DNA of 18,310 nucleotides, taken from JAVBQJ01 sp031549115 (GTDB lineage: Bacteria; Verrucomicrobiota; Lentisphaeria; Victivallales; Victivallaceae). Shown piece by piece: positions 6,846 through 13,833 of this stretch. Where the stretch lies: assembly GCA_031549115.1 (NCBI GenBank), contig JAVBQJ010000005.1:1-18310 (forward strand), in the 5' to 3' direction. The first letter of the stretch is position 1. Each line of letters starts with the position of its first letter. Below the pieces are notes generated by a model that was not told the DNA's origin, ran no database searches, and worked only from the letters and a program-made list of their open reading frames with translations. The translations under genes and the position numbers were made by a program.

Positions 6846-8123
6846 CTATACCTTTACCGATTTGCGGATGCTGGTGACGGCGCCCCAGACCCGGTCGACG
6901 ACCCGGCCCAGATTGCGCGGTACCGCGCTCCAGAGACTGTGTTTTTCCCGCGCCTCGGCGACCATCAGGCACTCCTCGCCGTACTTGAGCGCACCCCAGA
7001 TCGAGCTGTAGCGCGGACTTTCCAGATCGGTCAACGCGCCGCCCGCCTCGTAGGGGCAACCGACCCGCACCGGGAAATTGAATACCTCCTGAAACATATC
7101 CGAACTGCGGTCGAAAAGCGCTCCGCCGCCGGTCAGAACACCGCCGCAGCCGATGTTGCGCAAGAGATCGTTCGGCGACACCCGCTGCTTGATCAATTCG
7201 AAAAGCTCCCGGAGCCGGAGATCGACGATGCGCTCGAAGCTCGCCACCGGAATCCGGGTGACGGAGCCGTTGGCGTTCTTCATTTCGATCACGCCGGCGC
7301 CTTCGCGGAAGTGGCGCGCCAGCGTGCCGTCGGTCAGCATTTTCCGGCACACCGTCATCGGCAGTTTGAGACCGAGCGCGAGATCGTTGGCCAGGTGTTC
7401 GAAGCCGACCGGGAAGCTGCCGGAGGCCAGCACACCCATATTGTACACCACCACATATTCGGTGGTGCCGGCGCCGAAATCGACCATCAATACGCCGTTT
7501 TCCTTTTCATCGTCGGTCAAAATCCCATAGGCGTCGGCCATGCCGCTGAAGATCATCCGGAAGTTTTCCCCGAGCCCGGCGTCGTGCAGCAGCGAACGGA
7601 AATTTTCGATCCGGTTGTTGTTGCCGTGAATGACATGGATGAACGCTTCGAGCTTGTGGGCGACCTGGTCGATCGGGTTGCGCACCCGGCGGACGCCGTC
7701 CAACAGATAATAACCGTCGAAGGAGTTGATCTGCAGCTGATCGAGCGGGAGCGGCTTGATCTGGGCATTCTGAATGGCCTCGTCGATATCGGCGGCGCTG
7801 ACCCGCTGGTCCTCGGATTTGACGAAAACAGTGCCGACGCCCTGAAAGCTGGCGATATCGCAGGCGCTCAACGACAAGACGAATTCCCGGGTCTGCGACA
7901 ATTCGCCGTGGCTGGACAGATCCGCCCGGGTCAGTGCATCGTTCAGAAGTTCGAAAATGGTCTGCATTTCGGTGATTTCACCTTTGACCATGGCGCCGGA
8001 ACACTCGGCTTCGCCGCGGCCGATCACCGATAATCCCGCCGAATCGCCGGAGCTGCCGATCAGCACGACGACTTTGGAGGTGCCGATTTCGATGGCGGTG
8101 ATGATGTTTTGTCCTTTGAACAT
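6846..8123 (-). CDS. ftsA: cell-division protein FtsA
   Basis: Actin-like ATPase that tethers FtsZ filaments to the inner membrane. The 425 residues show the actin-fold motifs in order: phosphate-1 loop AIEIGTSKVVVLIG (residues 10-23), the 1C-type subdomain with VSAADIDEAI, phosphate-2 loop VDFGAGTTEYVVV, and adenosine motif GGVLTGGGALF. The C-terminus (about 408-425, DRVWGAVTSIRKSVKV) can form an amphipathic membrane-targeting helix. The ATG at 8123 has AGGA 8 bases upstream. It is the first gene of the leftward block, so the promoter should lie in the 206-bp divergent region before ricT. In contrast to its FtsZ partner, its motifs look normal. Confidence 0.94.
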   Translation of the reverse strand: MFKGQNIITAIEIGTSKVVVLIGSSGDSAGLSVIGRGEAECSGAMVKGEITEMQTIFELLNDALTRADLSSHGELSQTREFVLSLSACDIASFQGVGTVFVKSEDQRVSAADIDEAIQNAQIKPLPLDQLQINSFDGYYLLDGVRRVRNPIDQVAHKLEAFIHVIHGNNNRIENFRSLLHDAGLGENFRMIFSGMADAYGILTDDEKENGVLMVDFGAGTTEYVVVYNMGVLASGSFPVGFEHLANDLALGLKLPMTVCRKMLTDGTLARHFREGAGVIEMKNANGSVTRIPVASFERIVDLRLRELFELIKQRVSPNDLLRNIGCGGVLTGGGALFDRSSDMFQEVFNFPVRVGCPYEAGGALTDLESPRYSSIWGALKYGEECLMVAEAREKHSLWSAVPRNLGRVVDRVWGAVTSIRKSVKV

Positions 8124-8171
8124 CGAAAAAATCCTGTTTCCTGTATCATTTTCAAAAACGAAAAATCCCCC

Positions 8172-8287
8172 TATACAAGATATTGCCGAAAGGAGGAAAA
8201 TCCAAATGGCAAAGAGGATTATTTTTGTCTTTTTTTCTCATATACAGGGTGGAAAGTACCGGAAGCCGGTTTATATTACCTTGTATA
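8172..8287. promoter_or_regulatory. possible divergent promoter region with inverted CTTGTATA boxes
   Basis: Between ftsA and ricT the 8-mer TATACAAG (8172-8179) is mirrored by CTTGTATA (8280-8287). Each could supply a TATA-like -10 (TATAGG toward ftsA, TATAAA toward ricT). No strong -35 accompanies either, so they might instead be operator half-sites or chance. The divergent layout makes a promoter pair somewhere in this region likely. Confidence 0.25.
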
Positions 8288-8307
8288 AAATGTGGACGAA
8301 AAAATAA
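8206..8307 (+). CDS. possible 33-residue small protein upstream of ricT
   Basis: ATG at 8206 follows a perfect AGGAGG (8191-8196) with 9-base spacing, the best ribosome site in the window. The frame ends at TAA 8305-8307, 22 bases before ricT. The predicted peptide is basic with a short hydrophobic start (MAKRIIFVFFSHIQGG), then RKPVYITLYKMWTKK. I recognise no family. It could be a leader peptide or small membrane-associated protein expressed with ricT. Against this, the region is AT-rich intergenic DNA and AGGAGG could occur by chance. Confidence 0.35.
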   Translation: MAKRIIFVFFSHIQGGKYRKPVYITLYKMWTKK

Positions 8308-8329
8308 GCTCAGGAAGCGATAACCCATT

Positions 8330-9313
8330 ATGGATCGAATTTATATTGTCAGGCTGGATAACGGCGTTCGCTGTGAATCCATCGGGTCGGACACATTGAC
8401 CCTGCGTACCGGTGACTATTGCGTGATTCAGAAGGATTTCTATCTGGATTACGGTCAGATCATTCAGGACCGCGGCGAATTCGTGCCGTCGACGCCGGAA
8501 AAGGACCGGGAGCTCGCCACGATCCAACGCAAGGCCACCGTGCACGATCAGAGTGTCGCCCACGAAAACGAGGCGCGTTCGAAGAGCGCGCTGCGGACCG
8601 CGGAGAAATATGTCGAGCAGCTGGCGCTGCCGATGAATCTGTTGAATGCCCATTATTCGTTCGACAACCGGGCGGTGATCGTGCAGTTCACCGCCGACGG
8701 GCGGGTCGACTTCCGCGAACTGGTCAAGGAGCTGTCGCGGGCGTTGGCCAGCCGGATCGAGCTGCGCCAGATCGGCGTGCGGGATGAAACCGCGATCTGC
8801 GGCGGCATCGGTATTTGCGGGCAGGAGCTGTGCTGCAGCCGCTTCCTGCGCGATTTTTCGTCGATCAACGTGAAGATGGCCAAGGAACAGGATCTTTCGC
8901 TGACGCCGAGCACGATTTCCGGCGCCTGCGGCCGGTTGAAGTGCTGCCTCAAGTACGAACACGACGGCTATGTCGAAATGGAAAAATCGATGCCGCGGCG
9001 CGGCGAAATCTGCGAGTGTCCGAAGGGGCGCGGCCGGGTCTGCGACCGCAATCTTTTGACGCAGAAGGTCACGCTGCAAATGGAGGAGACCGGCGTCCTG
9101 GCGACCTTCGAGCGCAGTGAATTGAAAAGCGTCGCGCCGGAACGGCGCGGCAACCCCAACGCCGGCGGCAACGCCAATCCGGGACCGAAGGATGGCGGCG
9201 GCAACCGGGGCCAGTCCCGGAACAACCGGCGCAACAACAACAATAACAACAATAATAATAACAGCGGCAATTCCAATAATCCGGGCGGTAATTCCGGAAA
9301 AGCGGAGAACTGA
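8330..9313 (+). CDS. ricT: PSP1-domain protein, RicT (YaaT) homologue
   Basis: A 327-residue PSP1-family protein. In Bacillus subtilis RicT works with RicA and RicF in an Fe-S-containing complex that affects RNase Y-dependent RNA processing; whether that holds here is unknown. The diagnostic segment is present: cysteines at 157, 163, 168, 169, 200, 205 and 206, arranged as GGIGICGQELCC, KMAKEQDLSLTP and ISGACGRLKCCLKYE, nearly identical to the family. After about residue 275 the protein becomes a Gly/Asn-rich, probably disordered tail with ten consecutive asparagines, encoded by mixed AAC/AAT repeats at about 9232-9261. The ATG at 8330 has only a distant AGGA. It starts a rightward group, followed 11 bases later by the next gene. 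Confidence 0.88.
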   Translation: MDRIYIVRLDNGVRCESIGSDTLTLRTGDYCVIQKDFYLDYGQIIQDRGEFVPSTPEKDRELATIQRKATVHDQSVAHENEARSKSALRTAEKYVEQLALPMNLLNAHYSFDNRAVIVQFTADGRVDFRELVKELSRALASRIELRQIGVRDETAICGGIGICGQELCCSRFLRDFSSINVKMAKEQDLSLTPSTISGACGRLKCCLKYEHDGYVEMEKSMPRRGEICECPKGRGRVCDRNLLTQKVTLQMEETGVLATFERSELKSVAPERRGNPNAGGNANPGPKDGGGNRGQSRNNRRNNNNNNNNNNSGNSNNPGGNSGKAEN

Positions 9314-9324
9314 GTCATCAAAAA

Positions 9325-10275
9325 ATGGGATTAGATCTTCAGCACGCGGCGCAAAATTTGCGGGAAGACGATTTGGATATGCTGGCGCGGCTGGACCGGC
9401 ACGGCTGGTTGTGGGGCCCCGGGGAAAGCTTTCCGGAATATCTCCGGCGGATTCAGAGCGAAGCGGAGGCGCTGGCGCGGCTGGAGACGGATCTGCAGTT
9501 CCGTGGCATGGCGAAGGTCGACGGCACCGTATCGGTGCGCGCCGGCGACCGGATTCCGCCGGAAATTCTGAATGCCGCCGCCGAAACCACGCACAAGCTG
9601 TTTGCGTTCAAATTGGATTGGGCGCCCGGATTTTTCGTCCGGGAGGGGGTCGGCTGGCTGTGGGGTGGCTGCGCCTGGCACGACGAAGAGCGCGATTGTA
9701 CCATGTTCCTGATCCGGAACGACTTCCGCAATTCCGAAAAATATCTGATTTATTCGCGCCGGGAGCTGGTGGCGCACGAGCTGTGCCATGTGGCGCGCGC
9801 GGCGTTTGTCAACGATTGGCAGCTGGAGGAGTTTTTCGCCTACCGGACTTCGCAGAGCGCGCTGCGACGTTATATGGGAAATTGTTTTTCGACCCGGTGG
9901 GACGCGTGGCTGTTTCTGGCGCCGTCGCTGTTGATTCTGGTGGCGCAGCTGGTCAATGTCTTTCTGGTGCCGATCCCGATCTGGCCGGCGTGGGCGATCC
10001 TGGTGTTGGGGCTCGGTTATCTGCTGTGGCGGAACCATCGGGCGCGGCAGCGTTTTTTCCGGGCGCGGCATAAATTGCGCAGTTGGCTGAAGCAAAACGC
10101 CCAGGCGGTGTTGTTCCGCAGCACCTGGGAGGAGATCGGGAAGATCGGGAAAATGCACGGGCGCAATGAATTTTTCGCCTGGGCGCGGAAGCAGGCGGAA
10201 ACCGAACCGCGTTGGCGGGTGATCGAGCATCGTTTCCTGCATTCCACCCGGGACAAGAAGGACAAAAAATCATGA
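9325..10275 (+). CDS. membrane-anchored putative zinc metallopeptidase (HExxH), family unrecognised
   Basis: 316 residues. A soluble N-terminal part carries HELCH at 151-155, with a further glutamate pair 13-14 residues later in LEEFFAYRTS (167-175). This is the layout of a gluzincin-type zinc site, loosely like the ImmA/IrrE pattern of HExxH followed by E-x-x-A. Two hydrophobic segments follow (about 193-215 and 218-236), then a basic C-terminal region rich in Arg and Lys ending RDKKDKKS. The metal site would lie just before a helical hairpin in the membrane. I do not recognise the family, and proteolysis is inference from the motif. It starts 11 bases after ricT with no clear ribosome site (an internal ATG at 9379 is possible), and its stop overlaps the next gene as ATGA, so the three genes are probably one operon. 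Confidence 0.7.
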   Translation: MGLDLQHAAQNLREDDLDMLARLDRHGWLWGPGESFPEYLRRIQSEAEALARLETDLQFRGMAKVDGTVSVRAGDRIPPEILNAAAETTHKLFAFKLDWAPGFFVREGVGWLWGGCAWHDEERDCTMFLIRNDFRNSEKYLIYSRRELVAHELCHVARAAFVNDWQLEEFFAYRTSQSALRRYMGNCFSTRWDAWLFLAPSLLILVAQLVNVFLVPIPIWPAWAILVLGLGYLLWRNHRARQRFFRARHKLRSWLKQNAQAVLFRSTWEEIGKIGKMHGRNEFFAWARKQAETEPRWRVIEHRFLHSTRDKKDKKS

Positions 10276-11039
10276 CAGTGGCGTTGAAAACAGTGACGGA
10301 GTGGCTGGACGGCCGGTTGATGACGGCGCAGTTTTCCCGCGATCACTCCAACAACGGCCTTCAGATCGAGGGGCGTTCGGCGGTGTCCAAGGTGGTCGGC
10401 GGCGTGGACGGCTGCCTCGGGTTGTTCGAGGCGGCGCGTGGTGCCGGCGCCGATCTGGTGCTGGTGCATCACGGATTGAGCTGGGGCGGGGAGCCGCGCC
10501 GGTGGACCGGATGGGTGGCGAAGCGTTTCGGCGCCTTGTTTCAGCATGACATATCGCTGTATGCGTCGCATTTGCCGTTGGATGCGCATCCGGAGTGCGG
10601 CAATAACGCGATACTGGCGGACCGGATCGATTTGCGGGAGCGGCAGCCGTTTTTCGTATACGACGGAGTGCCGATCGGGTGGACGGGGAGGCTGACGAAG
10701 CCGCTTTTGCCGGAGCAGCTGGCGGCGGAATACGCGCGGGCGCTACCGGCGCAGCCGCGGTTGTTCGGGATGGTCGGGCGTCCGGTGGCGCGGGTGGCGG
10801 TGGTATCCGGCGGCGGCGGCCTGGACGGGGTGATACAGGCGGCGGAAGCCGGAACGGAGCTGTTTATCACCGGCGAGATGGAGCACGTGATGTTTCAGGC
10901 GGCGCAGGAGTTGGGTCTCGGGGTATTGGCGTTGGGACATTACGCTTCGGAGACGGTGGGCGTGAAGCGGCTGCTGGAGGAGCTGGCGACACAATTCGGC
11001 CTGCGCACCGAATTCATCGACCTCCCCACCGGACTCTGA
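10272..11039 (+). CDS. Nif3/DUF34 (YbgI-like) dinuclear metal-binding protein
   Basis: 255 residues, matching the short YbgI-type members of the Nif3/DUF34 family (often annotated GTP cyclohydrolase I type 2-like). Family features visible: SNNGLQIEG near residue 26, VHHG (65-68) supplying metal ligands, SHLPLDAH, VVSGGGG, and GHYASE near the C-terminus supplying the remaining ligands. The biochemical function of this family is not settled. The ATG at 10272 overlaps the preceding stop (ATGA), so I prefer it to the upstream in-frame start at 10212. Immediately past its TGA stop begins an A-rich stretch and the hairpin-rich repeat copy B. Confidence 0.9.
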   Translation: MTVALKTVTEWLDGRLMTAQFSRDHSNNGLQIEGRSAVSKVVGGVDGCLGLFEAARGAGADLVLVHHGLSWGGEPRRWTGWVAKRFGALFQHDISLYASHLPLDAHPECGNNAILADRIDLRERQPFFVYDGVPIGWTGRLTKPLLPEQLAAEYARALPAQPRLFGMVGRPVARVAVVSGGGGLDGVIQAAEAGTELFITGEMEHVMFQAAQELGLGVLALGHYASETVGVKRLLEELATQFGLRTEFIDLPTGL

Positions 11040-11344
11040 AAAAGAAAAAAATTTCTTAAAAAAGAAAAGAAAAAAATAAAATAGAGCCGCGAAGCGGCGG
11101 TGCTGCACTCCGTCATACGGAGGCGCGGTCCAGCGGCGAATACGCTGGTCGCCCCAGGCGCATAGCGCCTCGAAAGGGGCGAAATCCAGGGAAGCGAACC
11201 GGGAGGTGAGCGCTTCGACCCGAGGTAGCGATGGTGTAGGCCGGATTGGAAGCGTGAGCGACGATCCGACTTACACATAGAGCGAACGAGGCGCCGCACC
11301 AGCGGCGAACAACAGACGACAGAACGCCGCACCGGCGGCGAAAA
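11040..11344 (+). repeat. hairpin-rich modular intergenic repeat, copy B (downstream of the Nif3 gene)
   Basis: Inverted relative to copy A on the chromosome, but in the same orientation relative to the upstream gene. It begins with an A-rich AAGAAA/TTTCTT hairpin just after the Nif3 stop, then ATAGAGCCG with GCCGC-GAA-GCGGC. Next come CTCCGT/ACGGAG (11108-11122), CCAGCG/CGCTGG (11130-11148), AGGCGC/GCGCCT (11156-11170), CGGAT/ATCCG (11242-11268), and two tandem copies of CGCCGC/GCGGCG (11292-11307 and 11325-11340). No ORF here looks real. It lacks the roughly 60-bp submodule found in copy A. Confidence 0.8.
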
Positions 11345-11377
11345 TATCAATTTACGATAGCGATGGAGATGTCGAAA

Positions 11378-11956
11378 ATGCGCAAATGGGGCATGATGAC
11401 GGTGATGATCCTGCTGGTGGCGGGGGGCTTGGCCGGCTGCCGGCTGCCGGGTTACAGCGGCTACCGGGAGTTGAACGACCAGGAGGTCAGCGATCTGGCG
11501 AGCATGGCGCGCGGCAGTTTGCTGCGGGTGAAGTCGAAGATCCGCAAAAATGCGAAGGAGGCGGCACGGCCGATGCTGCTGCAGGACCGGGCGGCGGTCG
11601 AACATGTGCGCACCGAACTTCCGGCTTACAAGATCTACTACACCGGCGACTACCAAGGGTGCGCCGTTTTCGAATGGGACTATGACGGCTGGGTCTATCA
11701 GGTTCAGGCGACGGGTAACCTGCGGGGGTCGATGTCGCAGATCCATTGGAGTTATTCGGTCAAGCCGCCGCTGCGGCTGAGCGGGGAAAACGCGGAATTC
11801 TGGGAGGGCCCGGATCCGGATGAGCTGCTGCTTTATTACAGCGACGATCCGGAAGCGGAGCCGCGTCCTCCGGCCAGGCGGGAAAAGCTGGAATTCGACC
11901 TCGGTCCGGACCGCGCTCCCGGGATTTCGGTGGAGGGCGCCATTTCGGAGAAGTAA
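11378..11956 (+). CDS. predicted lipoprotein, function unknown
   Basis: 192 residues from the ATG at 11378, chosen because GGAG (11365-11368) is 9 bases upstream; in-frame ATGs at 11363 and 11369 are too close to it. The N-terminus is MRKWGMMTVMILLVAGGLAGC, a signal peptide with the lipidated cysteine at residue 21 of this start. The mature part has an Arg/Lys-rich helix-like segment (SLLRVKSKIRKNAKEAA), then aromatic-rich beta-like sequence (YKIYYTGDYQG, FEWDYDGWVYQVQ), and an acidic, proline-containing tail. No family recognised. It follows repeat copy B and precedes another exported protein by 123 bp, so an envelope role is likely but unspecified. Confidence 0.8.
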   Translation: MRKWGMMTVMILLVAGGLAGCRLPGYSGYRELNDQEVSDLASMARGSLLRVKSKIRKNAKEAARPMLLQDRAAVEHVRTELPAYKIYYTGDYQGCAVFEWDYDGWVYQVQATGNLRGSMSQIHWSYSVKPPLRLSGENAEFWEGPDPDELLLYYSDDPEAEPRPPARREKLEFDLGPDRAPGISVEGAISEK

Positions 11957-11992
11957 TTTCACCGCAAGAACCATATTTTTTCCATCCGGGGC

Positions 11993-12021
11993 TTGAAACC
12001 GCGGCATTGCGGATTTACATT
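11993..12021 (+). promoter_or_regulatory. candidate sigma70-type promoter for the LA_2272-like gene, aroB and dprA
   Basis: TTGAAA (11993-11998) and TACATT (12016-12021) are separated by exactly 17 bases, in the 123-bp gap before the exported-protein gene. The predicted start near 12028 leaves a leader of about 50 bases containing GGAGG at 12070-12074. Found by eye only. Confidence 0.4.
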
Positions 12022-12079
12022 AGTGCCATATGTAAAAGGCATGGATACGATACAGCAACAATAAAATACGGAGGTTATG

Positions 12080-12733
12080 GTGTTGAAACATTGGGGAATC
12101 ATGATGGCGGCGCTCGCGGGAGCGGTCTGGGTGACGGCGGCTTCCACTCCGGTGGAATTCGGAATTTTCTCACCGGTGCAGTTCCCCGGTTCGGAAACCA
12201 CGCCGGTCAAAGGCTTCCGCCTGAATCTGTGCTACACTTACAACCCGGCGGTCTACGGCATCGACCTCGGTGTGATCAACAACGCCAAAACCGTGGGCGG
12301 ATTTGCCGCCGGAGCCATGAACGCGGTGCATGCCATGTATGGCGTCCAGGCCGGCGTCTACAACCGGATCGGCTATAGCCAGGATCTGGAACCGGTGGAA
12401 TCCAGCGGCGTCCAGCTCGGCTGGACCAACGATGTCCAGACGGCGTTCACCGGCCTTCAGGCCGGCGTGGCCAACCTCGGCGGAACCGTCGCCGGCGTTC
12501 AGATCGGCTTGGCGAACTCGGTGGAAAGCGCCTCCGAGAGCGGCTGGACGCTGCAGATCGGCTTTTTGAATTTCAACGATGACGGCTACTGGCCGATCAT
12601 GCCGCTGATCGGCTGGTCGAGCGGAATCCAGATCATCGAAACGGTGGAAGTCACCGAAAGCGTAGTCGTCGATGCCGACGGCGCCGTCATCGAAGACGAG
12701 GAAACGGTCGAAGTTTCCGCCGAGGTCGAATAA
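12080..12733 (+). CDS. exported protein with LA_2272-type surface repeats
   Basis: About 217 residues with an N-terminal signal peptide (hydrophobic MMAALAGAVWVTAAS). The body repeats a short motif built on G-x-Q-x-G-x-x-N: GVQAGVYNRIG, GVQLGWTND, GLQAGVANLGG, GVQIGLANS and LQIGFLNF. This is the LA_2272 surface-repeat pattern known from Leptospira and other Gram-negative genomes, whose function is unknown; beta structure at the cell surface is plausible. The C-terminal 35 residues are acidic (EVTES, EDEETVEV). GGAGG at 12070-12074 is 5 bases from GTG 12080 and 8 from TTG 12083, but only 2 from ATG 12077, so the GTG or TTG is the likelier start. It ends 5 bases before aroB, so cotranscription is likely although function differs. 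Confidence 0.75.
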   Translation: MLKHWGIMMAALAGAVWVTAASTPVEFGIFSPVQFPGSETTPVKGFRLNLCYTYNPAVYGIDLGVINNAKTVGGFAAGAMNAVHAMYGVQAGVYNRIGYSQDLEPVESSGVQLGWTNDVQTAFTGLQAGVANLGGTVAGVQIGLANSVESASESGWTLQIGFLNFNDDGYWPIMPLIGWSSGIQIIETVEVTESVVVDADGAVIEDEETVEVSAEVE

Positions 12734-12738
12734 GTTCG

Positions 12739-13833
12739 ATGGATAATACGATATTGCGGGTCGATCTCGCAGATCGTTCGTACGATATTGTCTTTGCCGC
12801 CATCGGTTCGGAAACGGCCCGGGCGGCATTGTTGCCTTTTTTGGGGAGCCGCCGATTCCTGACGGTGACCGACAGCAATGTGCAGCGGCAATACGGAGAA
12901 GCGGTTGCGGGTTGGTTGGCGGAATTGCATTCCGATTTTTCCGAATACCAGTTTCCGGCGGGCGAAAGCTCCAAAACACCGGAAACCGCGCTGGATTTGT
13001 GCCGTTTCGCCGCGCTGCTGAAGCTGGACCGCCAGGCATTGATGGTGGCCGTCGGCGGCGGCGTGACCGGGGATTTGACCGGGTTTGCCGCGGCGATTTA
13101 CTTGCGCGGCATCGATTTCATCCAGATACCGACCACGCTGCTGGCGATGGTGGATTCAAGTGTCGGCGGCAAAACCGGCGTCGATATTCCCGAAGGCAAG
13201 AATCTGGTCGGCGCCTTCCATCAACCGAAGCTGGTGCTGATCGACGTCGGGTTTCTGTCGACGCTGCCGGAACGCGAATGGCGCGGCGGCCTGGCGGAGG
13301 TGATCAAATATGGAATGATCTTCGACGCCGGTTTTTTGGCGCTTCTGGAAGACAATATCGCGAAAATTCAAGTTCGCGATCCGGAATTCTGCCGGCGGAT
13401 GATTTACGACTGCTGTGCGTTCAAGGCCCGGGTGGTGGCGGCGGACGAGCGCGAATCCGGCGAACGGGCCTTGCTGAATTACGGCCATACCTTCGGTCAT
13501 GCGCTGGAAAAACTGTCGCATTTCGCGATTTCCCATGGGGAAGGTGTCGCCGTCGGCATGAACCTGGCGGCGGAGCTGGCAGTGGAGCTGGGGCGAATTC
13601 CCGCGGAAATCGCCCGACGCCAGCGGGAATGGCTGGAAAAAATCGGCCTGCCGACCCTGGTGCCGGCGGAATTTACGCCGGAAGCGCTCTGGGAAGCGAT
13701 GAAAAACGACAAAAAGAGCTCCGCCGGCAGGATCAACTTCGTGTTGCCCGCGGCCTGCGGCCGGGCAGAGGTGGTGCGTGATTGTCCGCCGGAGACGGTG
13801 AAGCGCGTGATCGCCCGGGTGACGGCGTCATGA
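12739..13833 (+). CDS. aroB: 3-dehydroquinate synthase AroB
   Basis: Converts DAHP to 3-dehydroquinate, the second step of the shikimate pathway, in the cytoplasm using NAD+ and a divalent metal. The 364-residue length is typical. Clear motifs: AGESSKT, GGGVTGDLTGFAAAIYLRG, PTTLLAMVDSSVGGKTGVD, KNLVGAFHQP, a metal-ligand region RGGLAEVIKYG, and NYGHTFGHALE followed by HGEGVAVGM with the metal-binding histidines, then NDKKSS. Translation starts at the ATG at 12739, 5 bases after the previous stop; GAGG lies inside the preceding coding end. The stop overlaps the dprA start as ATGA. Confidence 0.97.
   Translation: MDNTILRVDLADRSYDIVFAAIGSETARAALLPFLGSRRFLTVTDSNVQRQYGEAVAGWLAELHSDFSEYQFPAGESSKTPETALDLCRFAALLKLDRQALMVAVGGGVTGDLTGFAAAIYLRGIDFIQIPTTLLAMVDSSVGGKTGVDIPEGKNLVGAFHQPKLVLIDVGFLSTLPEREWRGGLAEVIKYGMIFDAGFLALLEDNIAKIQVRDPEFCRRMIYDCCAFKARVVAADERESGERALLNYGHTFGHALEKLSHFAISHGEGVAVGMNLAAELAVELGRIPAEIARRQREWLEKIGLPTLVPAEFTPEALWEAMKNDKKSSAGRINFVLPAACGRAEVVRDCPPETVKRVIARVTAS

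Noticed and set aside
8124..8329. Riboswitch or tRNA in the ftsA-ricT gap
   Set aside because: No cloverleaf or known aptamer core could be recognised; only promoter-like boxes and a small ORF are visible.
10940..12007. 355-residue ORF on the - strand
   Set aside because: It crosses the Nif3 gene, repeat copy B and a lipoprotein gene in antisense and is arginine-rich without domains.
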